Source: Phycisphaerae bacterium (GTDB lineage Bacteria > Planctomycetota > Phycisphaerae > Phycisphaerales > SM1A02). Taken from it: a stretch of DNA of 5,942 nucleotides. The position numbers and the translations under genes are program-made. Under the pieces are notes generated by a model. That model did no database searches. It had not been told where the DNA came from and was given only the letters and a program-made list of their open reading frames with translations. The first letter of the stretch is position 1. Each line of letters starts with the position of its first letter. This document shows, in pieces, positions 1 through 5,810 of this stretch. The stretch spans positions 1 through 5,942 of the forward strand of contig PKCT01000243.1 of NCBI GenBank assembly GCA_002862325.1, in the 5' to 3' direction.

Positions 1-20
1 GACGTCGACGTCGATGAGTT

Positions 21-51
21 TATTACCTGAGTGTCAGAATACTTTTTTTTT
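21..51 (+). terminator. Candidate Rho-independent terminator of a gene left of the window
   Basis: An imperfect hairpin is followed by a T run. The outer stem pairs TATT (21-24) with AATA (38-41), AC at 25-26 is bulged, the inner stem pairs CTGA (27-30) with TCAG (34-37), and the loop is GTG (31-33). One C separates it from nine consecutive T (43-51), by far the longest T run in this GC-rich window. The stem is short and AT-rich, so termination may be weak. Read in frame from base 1, the sequence gives DVDVDEFIT and a stop at 28-30, so the tail of an upstream gene could end inside the hairpin; too little is visible to call that gene. Confidence 0.4.
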
Positions 52-84
52 GGTAAATTCAATTCCGTGCCGCTGGCGTCCCGA

Positions 85-139
85 AAAGTTTTGCACGAGG
101 TTCACGCTTAGAACAAGGCTCCGATCAGCGCAAAACTTT
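85..139. repeat. 10-bp perfect inverted repeat in the AT-richer leader
   Basis: AAAGTTTTGC at 85-94 is matched exactly by its reverse complement GCAAAACTTT at 130-139, with 35 nt between the arms. A related GCCAAAAC follows at 140-147, so the GCAAAAC-like core occurs twice close together next to a candidate -35 element. The arms could be two half-sites of a DNA-binding regulator or an RNA stem with a large loop. A chance match is less likely at this length but cannot be excluded. Confidence 0.35.
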
Positions 140-164
140 GCCAAAACATATCAGCTATTAAAAT
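138..164 (+). promoter_or_regulatory. Candidate sigma70-type promoter upstream of the lutC-like gene
   Basis: TTGCCA (138-143) matches the TTGACA consensus at 5 of 6 positions and TAAAAT (159-164) matches TATAAT at 5 of 6. The 15-nt spacer is shorter than the preferred 17. The elements lie at the end of the AT-richer part of the leader, and the -35 overlaps the right arm of the inverted repeat at 85-139. If used, it would give the downstream gene a leader of nearly 290 nt. The match is by eye only, and promoters in this group often differ from the E. coli consensus. Confidence 0.3.
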
Positions 165-217
165 CGACGCCGAACGCGTCGACGCCGAACGCGCCGAACG
201 AATCGACGTCGAACGCG
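164..217. repeat. Short 15-bp repeat, three copies
   Basis: TCGACGCCGAACGCG occurs at 164-178 and again directly at 179-193. A third copy with one substitution (TCGACGTCGAACGCG) lies at 203-217 after a 9-bp partial copy (CCGAACGAA). All spacings are multiples of three, so one frame reads as repeated STPNA-like units, but no credible protein surrounds it. The repeat marks an abrupt switch from the AT-richer leader to GC-rich sequence. Confidence 0.6.
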
Positions 218-370
218 CGCCGAGCACGCCTCGGATTCGGGATCTGGAGCAGAATCATGCTCTCCCCGAGGTTCTACGGCCTCCTGGGAAGGTGCGCTCG
301 CGCGTCGCTGGTCCTCGCCGAACGTGTTCCCACAAGCAGACGATGGATGGGACCGCTGCGGGCATGGAGC
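218..370. other. Non-coding stretch with no recognised feature
   Basis: Open frames exist here on both strands, but their translations are Arg/Ser/Pro-rich, match no family I know and are of the kind that arises by chance in GC-rich DNA. No RNA gene was recognised. Together with the elements at 21-217 and 371-412, this makes positions 1-455 an unusually long gene-free leader before the lutC-like gene. Confidence 0.4.
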
Positions 371-412
371 GAGACCCGCGGTCTCCCGAAGTCGGAGGGA
401 AGATCCTTCCGA
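371..412 (+). other. Two adjacent hairpins in the lutC-like leader
   Basis: The first hairpin pairs GAGACC (371-376) with GGTCTC (380-385) around a CGC loop. Six bases later a second pairs TCGGAGGGA (392-400) with TCCTTCCGA (404-412) around an AGA loop: nine pairs, one of them G-U. No T run follows, so this is not a standard intrinsic terminator. The pair ends 30 nt before the ribosome-binding site of the lutC-like gene. It could be a structured 5' leader affecting translation or message stability, or part of an unrecognised RNA element. Confidence 0.4.
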
Positions 413-442
413 AGCGGTGGAACGGCACGGCGATTGAGGAAT

Positions 443-450
443 GGAGGGGA
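443..450 (+). promoter_or_regulatory. Ribosome-binding site that favours the GTG start at 456
   Basis: GGAGGGGA is a strong Shine-Dalgarno match lying 5 nt before GTG at 456. The alternative ATG at 441 overlaps this motif and has only GAGGA directly abutting it (436-440), which is too close to work well. An in-frame TGA at 435-437 rules out any start further upstream. The site therefore supports GTG over ATG. Confidence 0.6.
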
Positions 451-455
451 GCGGC

Positions 456-1172
456 GTGGGGCCTGACCATCGCTCGCGCATCCTCGATCGAATTCGAACG
501 GCTCGACGACGGGCAGGACGTCCGACGCCGGTCCACCCGGAACCACCCGCGGTCGCCGCGCCATCGGTCGATTCACTTCCCGAATCGAAGTCGGACCCGG
601 ACCGGTCGCGGTCGGATCTCGTCGATTCGTTCGCCCGCCGGCTCGAATCGAACGGCGGCGTCTGTCACCGTGCCACGACCACCGCGGGCGCGGTAGAAGC
701 CATTTCCAACATCGTGCGATCGACCCACGCCGAGATCCTGTGCCGAAGCGACGATCCGCTCGTCGTCGAACTTCTCGAAGGTGTGGCGGGGTCCTTCGAT
801 CTTCTCGGCCACACCTCGACGCGTGACGAACTCGCGGAAGCGCGATTGGGAATCACCAGAGCCCAGCGTGGTGTCGCCGAGTATGGAACGATCGTCCTCG
901 CGAGCGGCGATATCGACGGATCGATCGGTCCCGCGACGGAACGGAATCGCCTCGCGGCCCTTCTTCCGGACACCCACCTCGCGATCCTCGTCGCGAGCGA
1001 CCTGGTCTCGACCTGGGATGAGGCGCTCGAAGAGATCTCGAATCGACCATCGCTTCCGCCCACGGTCACCTTCGTCACCGGCCCCAGCCGGACCACCGAC
1101 ATCGAACTGGAACTCGTGTTCGGCGTGCATGGCCCGCGGCGACAGCACGTGTTGCTCCTGGAGCACCTGTGA
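456..1172 (+). CDS. lutC: LutC/YkgG-type LUD-domain protein (lactate utilisation)
   Basis: LutC-family proteins belong to the LUD-domain group; in Bacillus, LutABC together allow growth on L-lactate through a cytoplasmic iron-sulfur oxidation system, and the exact role of LutC is unclear. From the GTG the protein has 238 residues, close to the usual size. It opens with the family's short helix (RSRILDRIR), has a proline-rich linker, then the LUD core. Numbered from the GTG, conserved blocks are GITRAQRGVAEYGTIVL near 132-148, RLAALLPDTHLAIL near 165-178, and TGPSRTTDIELELVFGVHGP near 208-227, which is the diagnostic LutC signature. There is no signal peptide or membrane segment. ATG at 441 would add five residues, but the Shine-Dalgarno site favours 456. 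LutA and LutB are not adjacent: 455 bases upstream lack a gene and the downstream genes run the other way. Family assignment is firm; a lactate role is inferred, because LUD proteins without LutAB may do something else. Confidence 0.9.
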   Translation: MGPDHRSRILDRIRTARRRAGRPTPVHPEPPAVAAPSVDSLPESKSDPDRSRSDLVDSFARRLESNGGVCHRATTTAGAVEAISNIVRSTHAEILCRSDDPLVVELLEGVAGSFDLLGHTSTRDELAEARLGITRAQRGVAEYGTIVLASGDIDGSIGPATERNRLAALLPDTHLAILVASDLVSTWDEALEEISNRPSLPPTVTFVTGPSRTTDIELELVFGVHGPRRQHVLLLEHL

Positions 1173-1178
1173 CGGTCA
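1170..1178. other. Tail-to-tail stop codons 3 bp apart
   Basis: The lutC-like gene ends with TGA at 1170-1172 and the minus-strand gene ends with TGA at 1178-1176 (TCA on +), leaving only CGG between them. The junction TGACGGTCA is nearly palindromic. There is no room for a terminator between the genes and no T-tailed hairpin is evident nearby, so each transcript probably runs into the antisense of the other. Confidence 0.9.
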
Positions 1179-2813
1179 GGACCCGTCGGCCGGACCGCGA
1201 AGCTCGGCGAGCATCCTCGTGGCCCTCGGCTCGAGAGGATGGTTCTCGAGGAACTGTTCGAGCTTCGCGACAGCCTCATCCGTCTTCCCAATTCTCGAGA
1301 GTGCGAGGGATCTCAGGAGAAGGATCCTGGGATTGAACTCTCCAGCTCTCGTCCGAGAGACTCCAGGAAGCGTCGAGAGCGACTGAAGCACGAGTTTCGG
1401 ATCGCCTTCCGCGTTGCGCTTCCCGTAACCTTCTGCAAGCATGACGCGATCGATGCGAATCGCATATCCGGCCTTGAACAGCGCCTGGAGCGTCTCGATG
1501 CCTCGATCGAGCATCCCGAGCCGGATCGCGGCGCGTCCCCAGAGCCCACGCAGGATCGGCGACAGATCGCTCGAGGGATCGACGTCGTCGAGCACCGCTC
1601 GGAGCGTCTCCTCGTCGGTCTCCATGCCGGGAAGCAACGGAATCAGGCGGGTGGCGATCGCGTCCGGATACTCGCTTCGAAGCGACGCGATAGCCTTGTT
1701 CCGCTGTTCGACGTCCTGGACCGTGGCGCTCGTGAACGCCAGCCAGAAGAGGTGGATACCCGACGGCGCTATGCGCGCCATCTCACGCGCGGCCACAAGC
1801 GCGTCCTCCATGAGACCGTCCGAGATCGAGGACCAGAATCTGGACTGCAGATAGGTCGTGGCGACCTTGACCCGCAGGGGATGGTCGTCGGATCCATCGA
1901 TCTCATCGACCAACCGCTGCATGTCCTTCGAGACGACCGGAACGTCGTCGATCTCCCAGGTCGTGGCACCACTCATGGCCGATTCGTTCGACGAGGGAGA
2001 GACCAGGGCCGATCGACCGCGGATGAAGCTGCTCATCTCTTCGCCGAGAAGGTCGAGCACCGTCGGCGCGACGTCCATCTCCACGACCGATTCCGCCTTG
2101 ACCTCGCCCGACCGTGGTCCACTCACGAGGAGATATCCGTACCGAGGGCCATGAAGCACGACGACGTGATGATCCACCCCGATCCGCTCCTTGAATTCGG
2201 ACACGAAGTGCAGGACCCGATCGAGCTCGTCGTCGGCTCCGTCGGAGGTCGCATCATCCTGATCTTCCACGTCGATCGGATCGTCGTCGTCGGAAGGATT
2301 CATCGCCGACCGAATGGGGAGCCAGCCCGCCGCGAATCTGTAGTCGGGTACCAGCCCGTCAAGCTTCTCGAAGGCCGCGAGCATCCTCTTCGACTTGTCT
2401 CGCGCTCCACGGTAAATCGCGGGGAACGGGTACTCGACGAGCGGAGAATCCTCGCCGATCACCGCGAATGGGAATCCGAGCGTGACGGAGGACACCCCCC
2501 GGGATGCGAGGCGATCCCAGAAGAAGGGGACGCCGGAGTCGCGGAAGGTGCGCGGGCCGAGTCCGGCCGCCCGCATCGGCGACGACGCCGATGCGACCAC
2601 CTCATGGTCGAGAGGAACGAGCGAGGTGTGGACGTGGTGCTGATGCACCACGTTCCCGGTCCCGATGTTGGCGATCGATACGACGCTGCGCTGCCGACTT
2701 GGCCGCCGAAGCAGAATGGATCGATACCCGCCGAGATCGGCGAGACGCGTTCCAAGGGACTGGATGGTCCTCCCATCGGTCGTGACGATCACCAGGGCGA
2801 CACGGTCCTTCAT
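1176..2813 (-). CDS. Degenerate AlkP-like phosphodiesterase with C-terminal TPRs (probable pseudoenzyme)
   Basis: This 545-residue protein is not recognised as a named family, but it lines up in order with the first 500 or so residues of the upstream protein. VTTDG at 10-14 corresponds to the metal-binding strand GWDAAD. VHTSLVPLDHEV at 61-72 sits where WTSIATGKRPYKHGI should be, without the Ser nucleophile. GYLLVSGP at 226-233 and DVAPTVLDLLG at 247-257 match GILVATGPG and DLTPTVLSIFG. TWEIDDVP (285-292) and MQRLVDE (298-304) match SWEEVEGP and IKQLVDL. The D..DH..H and SDHG metal motifs are missing. An acidic segment at 174-198 (14 of 25 residues Asp/Glu) occupies part of the missing region. 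TPR-like helices follow, the clearest at 496-538 (RIGKTDEAVAKLEQFLENHP). No signal peptide is seen. The gene starts 24 nt after its neighbour, with GGGAG (2828-2824) 10 nt before the ATG, so they are probably co-transcribed. The frame is intact and shows no sign of decay, which argues for a retained non-catalytic role such as scaffold or regulator. Confidence 0.85.
   Translation of the reverse strand: MKDRVALVIVTTDGRTIQSLGTRLADLGGYRSILLRRPSRQRSVVSIANIGTGNVVHQHHVHTSLVPLDHEVVASASSPMRAAGLGPRTFRDSGVPFFWDRLASRGVSSVTLGFPFAVIGEDSPLVEYPFPAIYRGARDKSKRMLAAFEKLDGLVPDYRFAAGWLPIRSAMNPSDDDDPIDVEDQDDATSDGADDELDRVLHFVSEFKERIGVDHHVVVLHGPRYGYLLVSGPRSGEVKAESVVEMDVAPTVLDLLGEEMSSFIRGRSALVSPSSNESAMSGATTWEIDDVPVVSKDMQRLVDEIDGSDDHPLRVKVATTYLQSRFWSSISDGLMEDALVAAREMARIAPSGIHLFWLAFTSATVQDVEQRNKAIASLRSEYPDAIATRLIPLLPGMETDEETLRAVLDDVDPSSDLSPILRGLWGRAAIRLGMLDRGIETLQALFKAGYAIRIDRVMLAEGYGKRNAEGDPKLVLQSLSTLPGVSRTRAGEFNPRILLLRSLALSRIGKTDEAVAKLEQFLENHPLEPRATRMLAELRGPADGS
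2220..2294 (-). other. Acidic low-complexity insert in the degenerate AlkP-like protein
   Basis: Residues 174-198 contain twelve Asp and two Glu in 25 positions, starting SDDDDPIDVEDQDD. In the upstream paralogue the corresponding part of the AlkP fold carries the DGIDHFAH metal motif. Here the segment looks like a disordered acidic loop, so it is probably not part of a metal site, though it might bind cations or basic partners. Confidence 0.6.
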
Positions 2814-2823
2814 CGGAATTCGA

Positions 2824-2828
2824 CTCCC
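2824..2828 (-). promoter_or_regulatory. Ribosome-binding site of the degenerate AlkP-like gene
   Basis: On the minus strand GGGAG lies 10 nt before the ATG at 2813, within the 24-nt gap after the upstream stop codon. The spacing is slightly long but acceptable. It supports this start and independent re-initiation on a shared message. Confidence 0.45.
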
Positions 2829-2837
2829 AGGCGGGTA

Positions 2838-5810
2838 TCAGTCACGGGTTGGGGTCTCTTGTCGACGCAGCCCGGCATCGACCGCGGCCGCCATCGCCTC
2901 CCGATCGAGATCGACGCCGAGGAACTCCACGATGCGATCGGCGGTTCCGGCCGGATCGGCGAGCGCATCATCGTAGGAGACGATGCACACGTCGATGTCG
3001 TCGCGACGGGCGAGATGTCTTTCGACCTGGGCGAGCTGGGTATCGAGCGAGTTCATCATCCGCGACGCCGAGAGATCGCCTCCGCTCCGCCCCAGACGAT
3101 CCAGCATCGCGGCCTGACTCCCGACGACCTCCCTGATGTCCCGATCCATGAGGATCACCCGATACCGCTCTCCCTGGGGTAGGTAGAGCAGCAGTTGCGC
3201 GACGATCTTCACCGCATGACCGCGCGCATCCGCGATCCAGGAGCCGTCACGGGCGAGCTGGGTGGCCTTCTCGTGTTCGAGATACCCCCGTGGATTGTCG
3301 CTGTCCGCCACTCGCTTGGCGTCAGTGAACGCCGGAAGCCCTCCCGCCTGGAGCATCTGCATCATCATCGAGGTCCCCGACCTCGGAAGACCGGACACGA
3401 TCGTGATCGAGGACTCGACATCGTCCGCGATCGGCGAACGGAGTTCCAGCGACGACCGTCGAGCCAGACGGGCCTCGCCGATGAAACGACCGACCTCGTC
3501 GACCCGGTCATCCTCGATCGCGGCCTGCAGACCCCGAAGCTTTTCGATTTCCGCGATCAACCCAGACCGTTGGGCCGCTTCGTCGGTCGATCCTCGACGC
3601 TCGGCGAGAGCCAGCAGCCTTCGCTGGACGTCCAGGTTGCCCGGGTGCTGATTCGCCGCGACGCCGAACGCCACTTCCGCGTTCTGGAAGTCCTCGCACG
3701 ACTCGAGCGCCGTCCCGAGGATCACATGGGCGCGGGGATTCTGAAACCGAAGCTCGGTGGACTCCAGGGCGTGATCGACCGCTTCGGACCACGCCTCACA
3801 CGACAGCGCTATCTCGGCGAGCTCCAACTGGACGTCGGCATTCTCATCGTCGATCTCCAATGCCCGCCGGGTGAGACGCGACGCGTCGTCGATGCGATCG
3901 AGATGACGACAATATCGCGCGATCATGAGAAGCTGCTGGACGTTGTCGATCTTCTCTTCCTGTTCGAGAATGCTCTCGACGAACGCCTTGACCGGTTCGA
4001 GATCCCCGAGGACGAACGCCTGTTGCACCTCGAGCCAGGCGACCTGCAGGTGCCTCGGCTGAAGGAGATCGAGCACCTGCCGAATCGTGTAGACCAGCTT
4101 CTGGGGTGGCTTCTTCCGGTCGGCATCGTCGTCTTCGGCGGGCTCGGAATCGGGCGATGGCTCTCGGCCGTCCGGCACCTCGGTGTTCGGCCTGGGCAGA
4201 CTGATCCCGTACTCCTCCGCCTCCGGCCGAAGTCGATCGAGCTCCGCGACCGCCCACTCCGCCGCGTTGGAGAGGTTGACCTTCATGCGCTCGATCGCGA
4301 GTCCGCGTTCATCGATCTGACCGGGCTGGGTGAGACATCGAATGTACTGGAAACCGAACCGATGCTCACGTGGATAGTCGTTCCAGAGCTGTTCGAAGAT
4401 CGCGCACGCCGAATCGACCTGACCGCCGTCCAGGTAGGCCTGCGCGAGGTTGTAGTCGAGCTCCCTCCGCGCCTGACGCCGCGCGACGTTCGAGTCCTCG
4501 TCGGGCTCCTCGATGTATCCCAGGTCAACGAGCTGCTTGATGGCCTCGGCGCTCTGCACGCTGTCGAGTTCCGCACCGGCCGCATGCATGCCGTGCGGGA
4601 AGGGTCCTTCGACCTCTTCCCAACTCGGGATGGACGACACCGTCGGTGGCGTCTCGAAGATCGTGACGAGCGGCTTGCCGTCCATGTCCGCGCCCACGGG
4701 CAGACCGAAGATCGAGAGTACGGTCGGCGTGAGGTCGAGCACACTCGCTCCGTGGATCTCGGCACCCTTTCTGATGCCGGGGCCCGTGGCCACCAGGATT
4801 CCGAACTCACGGTGCTCCTGGGCGGGGCCGGCGGGTTCGGTGGGAAGGTGGGCCAGACGTAGATGGTCGGGGTGGAATCCGTGGTCGGAGAGCACGATCA
4901 CCGTCGTGTCGTCGTCGACCAGCGCGAGCATCGCACCGAGCATCATGTCGTGGAATCGATATCCGCCGGTGATCACGTCCTTGTACATCTCGAAGTCCTC
5001 CTCCGAGATGAATTCCTGTCTCGGCGGGTGGTACTTCATGAATCCATGCGCGAAATGGTCGATGCCGTCGTAGTAGACGGCCATGAGATCCCAGGGTTCG
5101 AGCTGCATCAGCGCGGTCGCTGCGCCGTGCACGCTCACGGTGTCGGCCAGGATCTTCGCGAACGACGTGAGACGGGTGTCATTCTTCTGGTCGACTTCGG
5201 TAAAGCGGGGTACGAAGGGGCCCACATGCTCGGGTGTGAGTTCCATCGGATGGAATCGGAACTCCTGCAGATTCCGCGCGAGACGCTCCGGATGGACGGT
5301 CCCCGGCGGCAGCGGCCACTGTTCCTCGGTCCACCCGTGGACGTCGGGGCGTGGCCGACCGATGTCGTCGTCGATCTCGGCGTTCTTGATCTGCCTCGCC
5401 TGCTGGTACCAGTTGGAGACCATGACCCCGTCGATGGGCTCGGCCGGATGCGACGGCCACCACGCCACGACGTTGGCCTTCTTGCCGACCTGGTTCAGCA
5501 TGTTCCAGACCGCCTTGACGCTGCGGTTGACGTTGGTGATCGGTCGGACCGTCTCACCGTCCGGACTGGGTTCGCTGAACCCGTGGATGCCGTGCTTGTA
5601 CGGCCGCTTCCCGGTCGCGATGGACGTCCAGAGCGTCGGGCTGAGCATCGGGTTCAAGGTCGATATGTTGCCCGAGACGCCGTCGTCCATCATCTTCTTC
5701 AGATGCGGCATCTGTCCAGACGCTATCAGCGGTCGAATGACCCTCCAATCCGCCGCATCCCATCCAATGACGAGAACCTTCGAGTTGTTGGGCTTCGGAA
5801 GCGTGGTCAT
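2838..5810 (-). CDS. Type I phosphodiesterase - TPR - sulfotransferase fusion protein
   Basis: This 990-residue protein joins three modules. Residues 10-375 are an AlkP-superfamily type I phosphodiesterase/nucleotide pyrophosphatase domain (PF01663-like). Its metal site appears complete: D18 in VIGWDAAD, probable nucleophile S57 in LSPTLWTSIATG (T59 is the alternative), D251 and H255 in DGIDHFAH, D309-H310 in LSDHGF and H333 in HREFGILVATGPG. Residues 449-525 and 580-740 are TPR-like helical repeats, separated by a charged Pro/Asp-rich linker at 539-568. Residues 800-990 are a sulfotransferase domain: GLPRSGTSMMM at 807-817 is the PAPS 5'-phosphosulfate loop, and R890 and S898 in DRDIREVVGS have the R-x7-S spacing of the 3'-phosphate site. 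There is no signal peptide or membrane segment, so it is probably cytoplasmic, where PAPS is made. The start has no clear Shine-Dalgarno site, but the AlkP fold begins right after it and no upstream start is evident. It is the first gene of a likely two-gene operon. Domain calls are firm; substrates are unknown. Confidence 0.93.
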   Translation of the reverse strand: MTTLPKPNNSKVLVIGWDAADWRVIRPLIASGQMPHLKKMMDDGVSGNISTLNPMLSPTLWTSIATGKRPYKHGIHGFSEPSPDGETVRPITNVNRSVKAVWNMLNQVGKKANVVAWWPSHPAEPIDGVMVSNWYQQARQIKNAEIDDDIGRPRPDVHGWTEEQWPLPPGTVHPERLARNLQEFRFHPMELTPEHVGPFVPRFTEVDQKNDTRLTSFAKILADTVSVHGAATALMQLEPWDLMAVYYDGIDHFAHGFMKYHPPRQEFISEEDFEMYKDVITGGYRFHDMMLGAMLALVDDDTTVIVLSDHGFHPDHLRLAHLPTEPAGPAQEHREFGILVATGPGIRKGAEIHGASVLDLTPTVLSIFGLPVGADMDGKPLVTIFETPPTVSSIPSWEEVEGPFPHGMHAAGAELDSVQSAEAIKQLVDLGYIEEPDEDSNVARRQARRELDYNLAQAYLDGGQVDSACAIFEQLWNDYPREHRFGFQYIRCLTQPGQIDERGLAIERMKVNLSNAAEWAVAELDRLRPEAEEYGISLPRPNTEVPDGREPSPDSEPAEDDDADRKKPPQKLVYTIRQVLDLLQPRHLQVAWLEVQQAFVLGDLEPVKAFVESILEQEEKIDNVQQLLMIARYCRHLDRIDDASRLTRRALEIDDENADVQLELAEIALSCEAWSEAVDHALESTELRFQNPRAHVILGTALESCEDFQNAEVAFGVAANQHPGNLDVQRRLLALAERRGSTDEAAQRSGLIAEIEKLRGLQAAIEDDRVDEVGRFIGEARLARRSSLELRSPIADDVESSITIVSGLPRSGTSMMMQMLQAGGLPAFTDAKRVADSDNPRGYLEHEKATQLARDGSWIADARGHAVKIVAQLLLYLPQGERYRVILMDRDIREVVGSQAAMLDRLGRSGGDLSASRMMNSLDTQLAQVERHLARRDDIDVCIVSYDDALADPAGTADRIVEFLGVDLDREAMAAAVDAGLRRQETPTRD
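2841..3413 (-). other. Sulfotransferase domain of the fusion protein
   Basis: Residues 800-990 fit a P-loop-like PAPS-dependent sulfotransferase (Sulfotransfer_1/3 type). The strand SSITIVSGLPRSGTSM opens the domain. NPRGYLEHE near 839-847 resembles the helix region where substrate and catalytic residues usually sit. RYRVILMDRDIREVVGS gives the 3'-phosphate site, and DPAGTADRIVEFLGV near 952-966 is the usual C-terminal helix. The domain is close to minimal in length, so substrate-recognition loops may be short. It would transfer sulfate from PAPS to a hydroxyl or amine of an unknown acceptor. Confidence 0.8.
4686..5783 (-). other. AlkP-superfamily phosphodiesterase domain of the fusion protein
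   Basis: Residues 10-375 carry all expected metal ligands of the two-zinc nucleotide pyrophosphatase/phosphodiesterase fold in the right order (D18, S57, D251, H255, D309, H310, H333). Members of this group cleave phosphodiesters or pyrophosphates, and some relatives act on phosphonates or sulfates. The nucleophile appears to be Ser rather than the more common Thr, judged by counting back from the TG pair of IATG; this should be treated as tentative. Confidence 0.8.

Noticed and set aside
164..217. Possible CRISPR array
   Set aside because: The units are 15 bp, two are directly adjacent and the only spacer-like piece is a 9-bp partial copy; no cas gene is present.
14..466. 150-codon open frame on the + strand before the lutC-like gene
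   Set aside because: It crosses the T9 run, the AT-richer leader and the 15-bp repeat, overlaps the real lutC start, and gives an Arg/Ser-rich translation with no known motif. The high GC at third positions after 164 is suggestive but not enough.
158..576. Overlapping minus-strand open frames of 93 to 107 codons in the leader region
   Set aside because: Low-complexity Arg/Ser/Pro translations, mutual overlap and lack of ribosome-binding sites point to chance frames.
1239..3182. 647-codon open frame on the + strand opposite the phosphodiesterase-like genes
   Set aside because: It lies antisense to two genes whose protein products have recognisable domains, spans the gap between them, and encodes an Arg/Asp/His-rich chain without any family motif. 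Long antisense frames are common in GC-rich genes.
3195..4862. 555-codon open frame on the + strand inside the fusion gene
   Set aside because: It is fully antisense to the TPR, linker and part of the AlkP and sulfotransferase coding sequence, and the translation shows no domain, so it is a by-product of codon bias.
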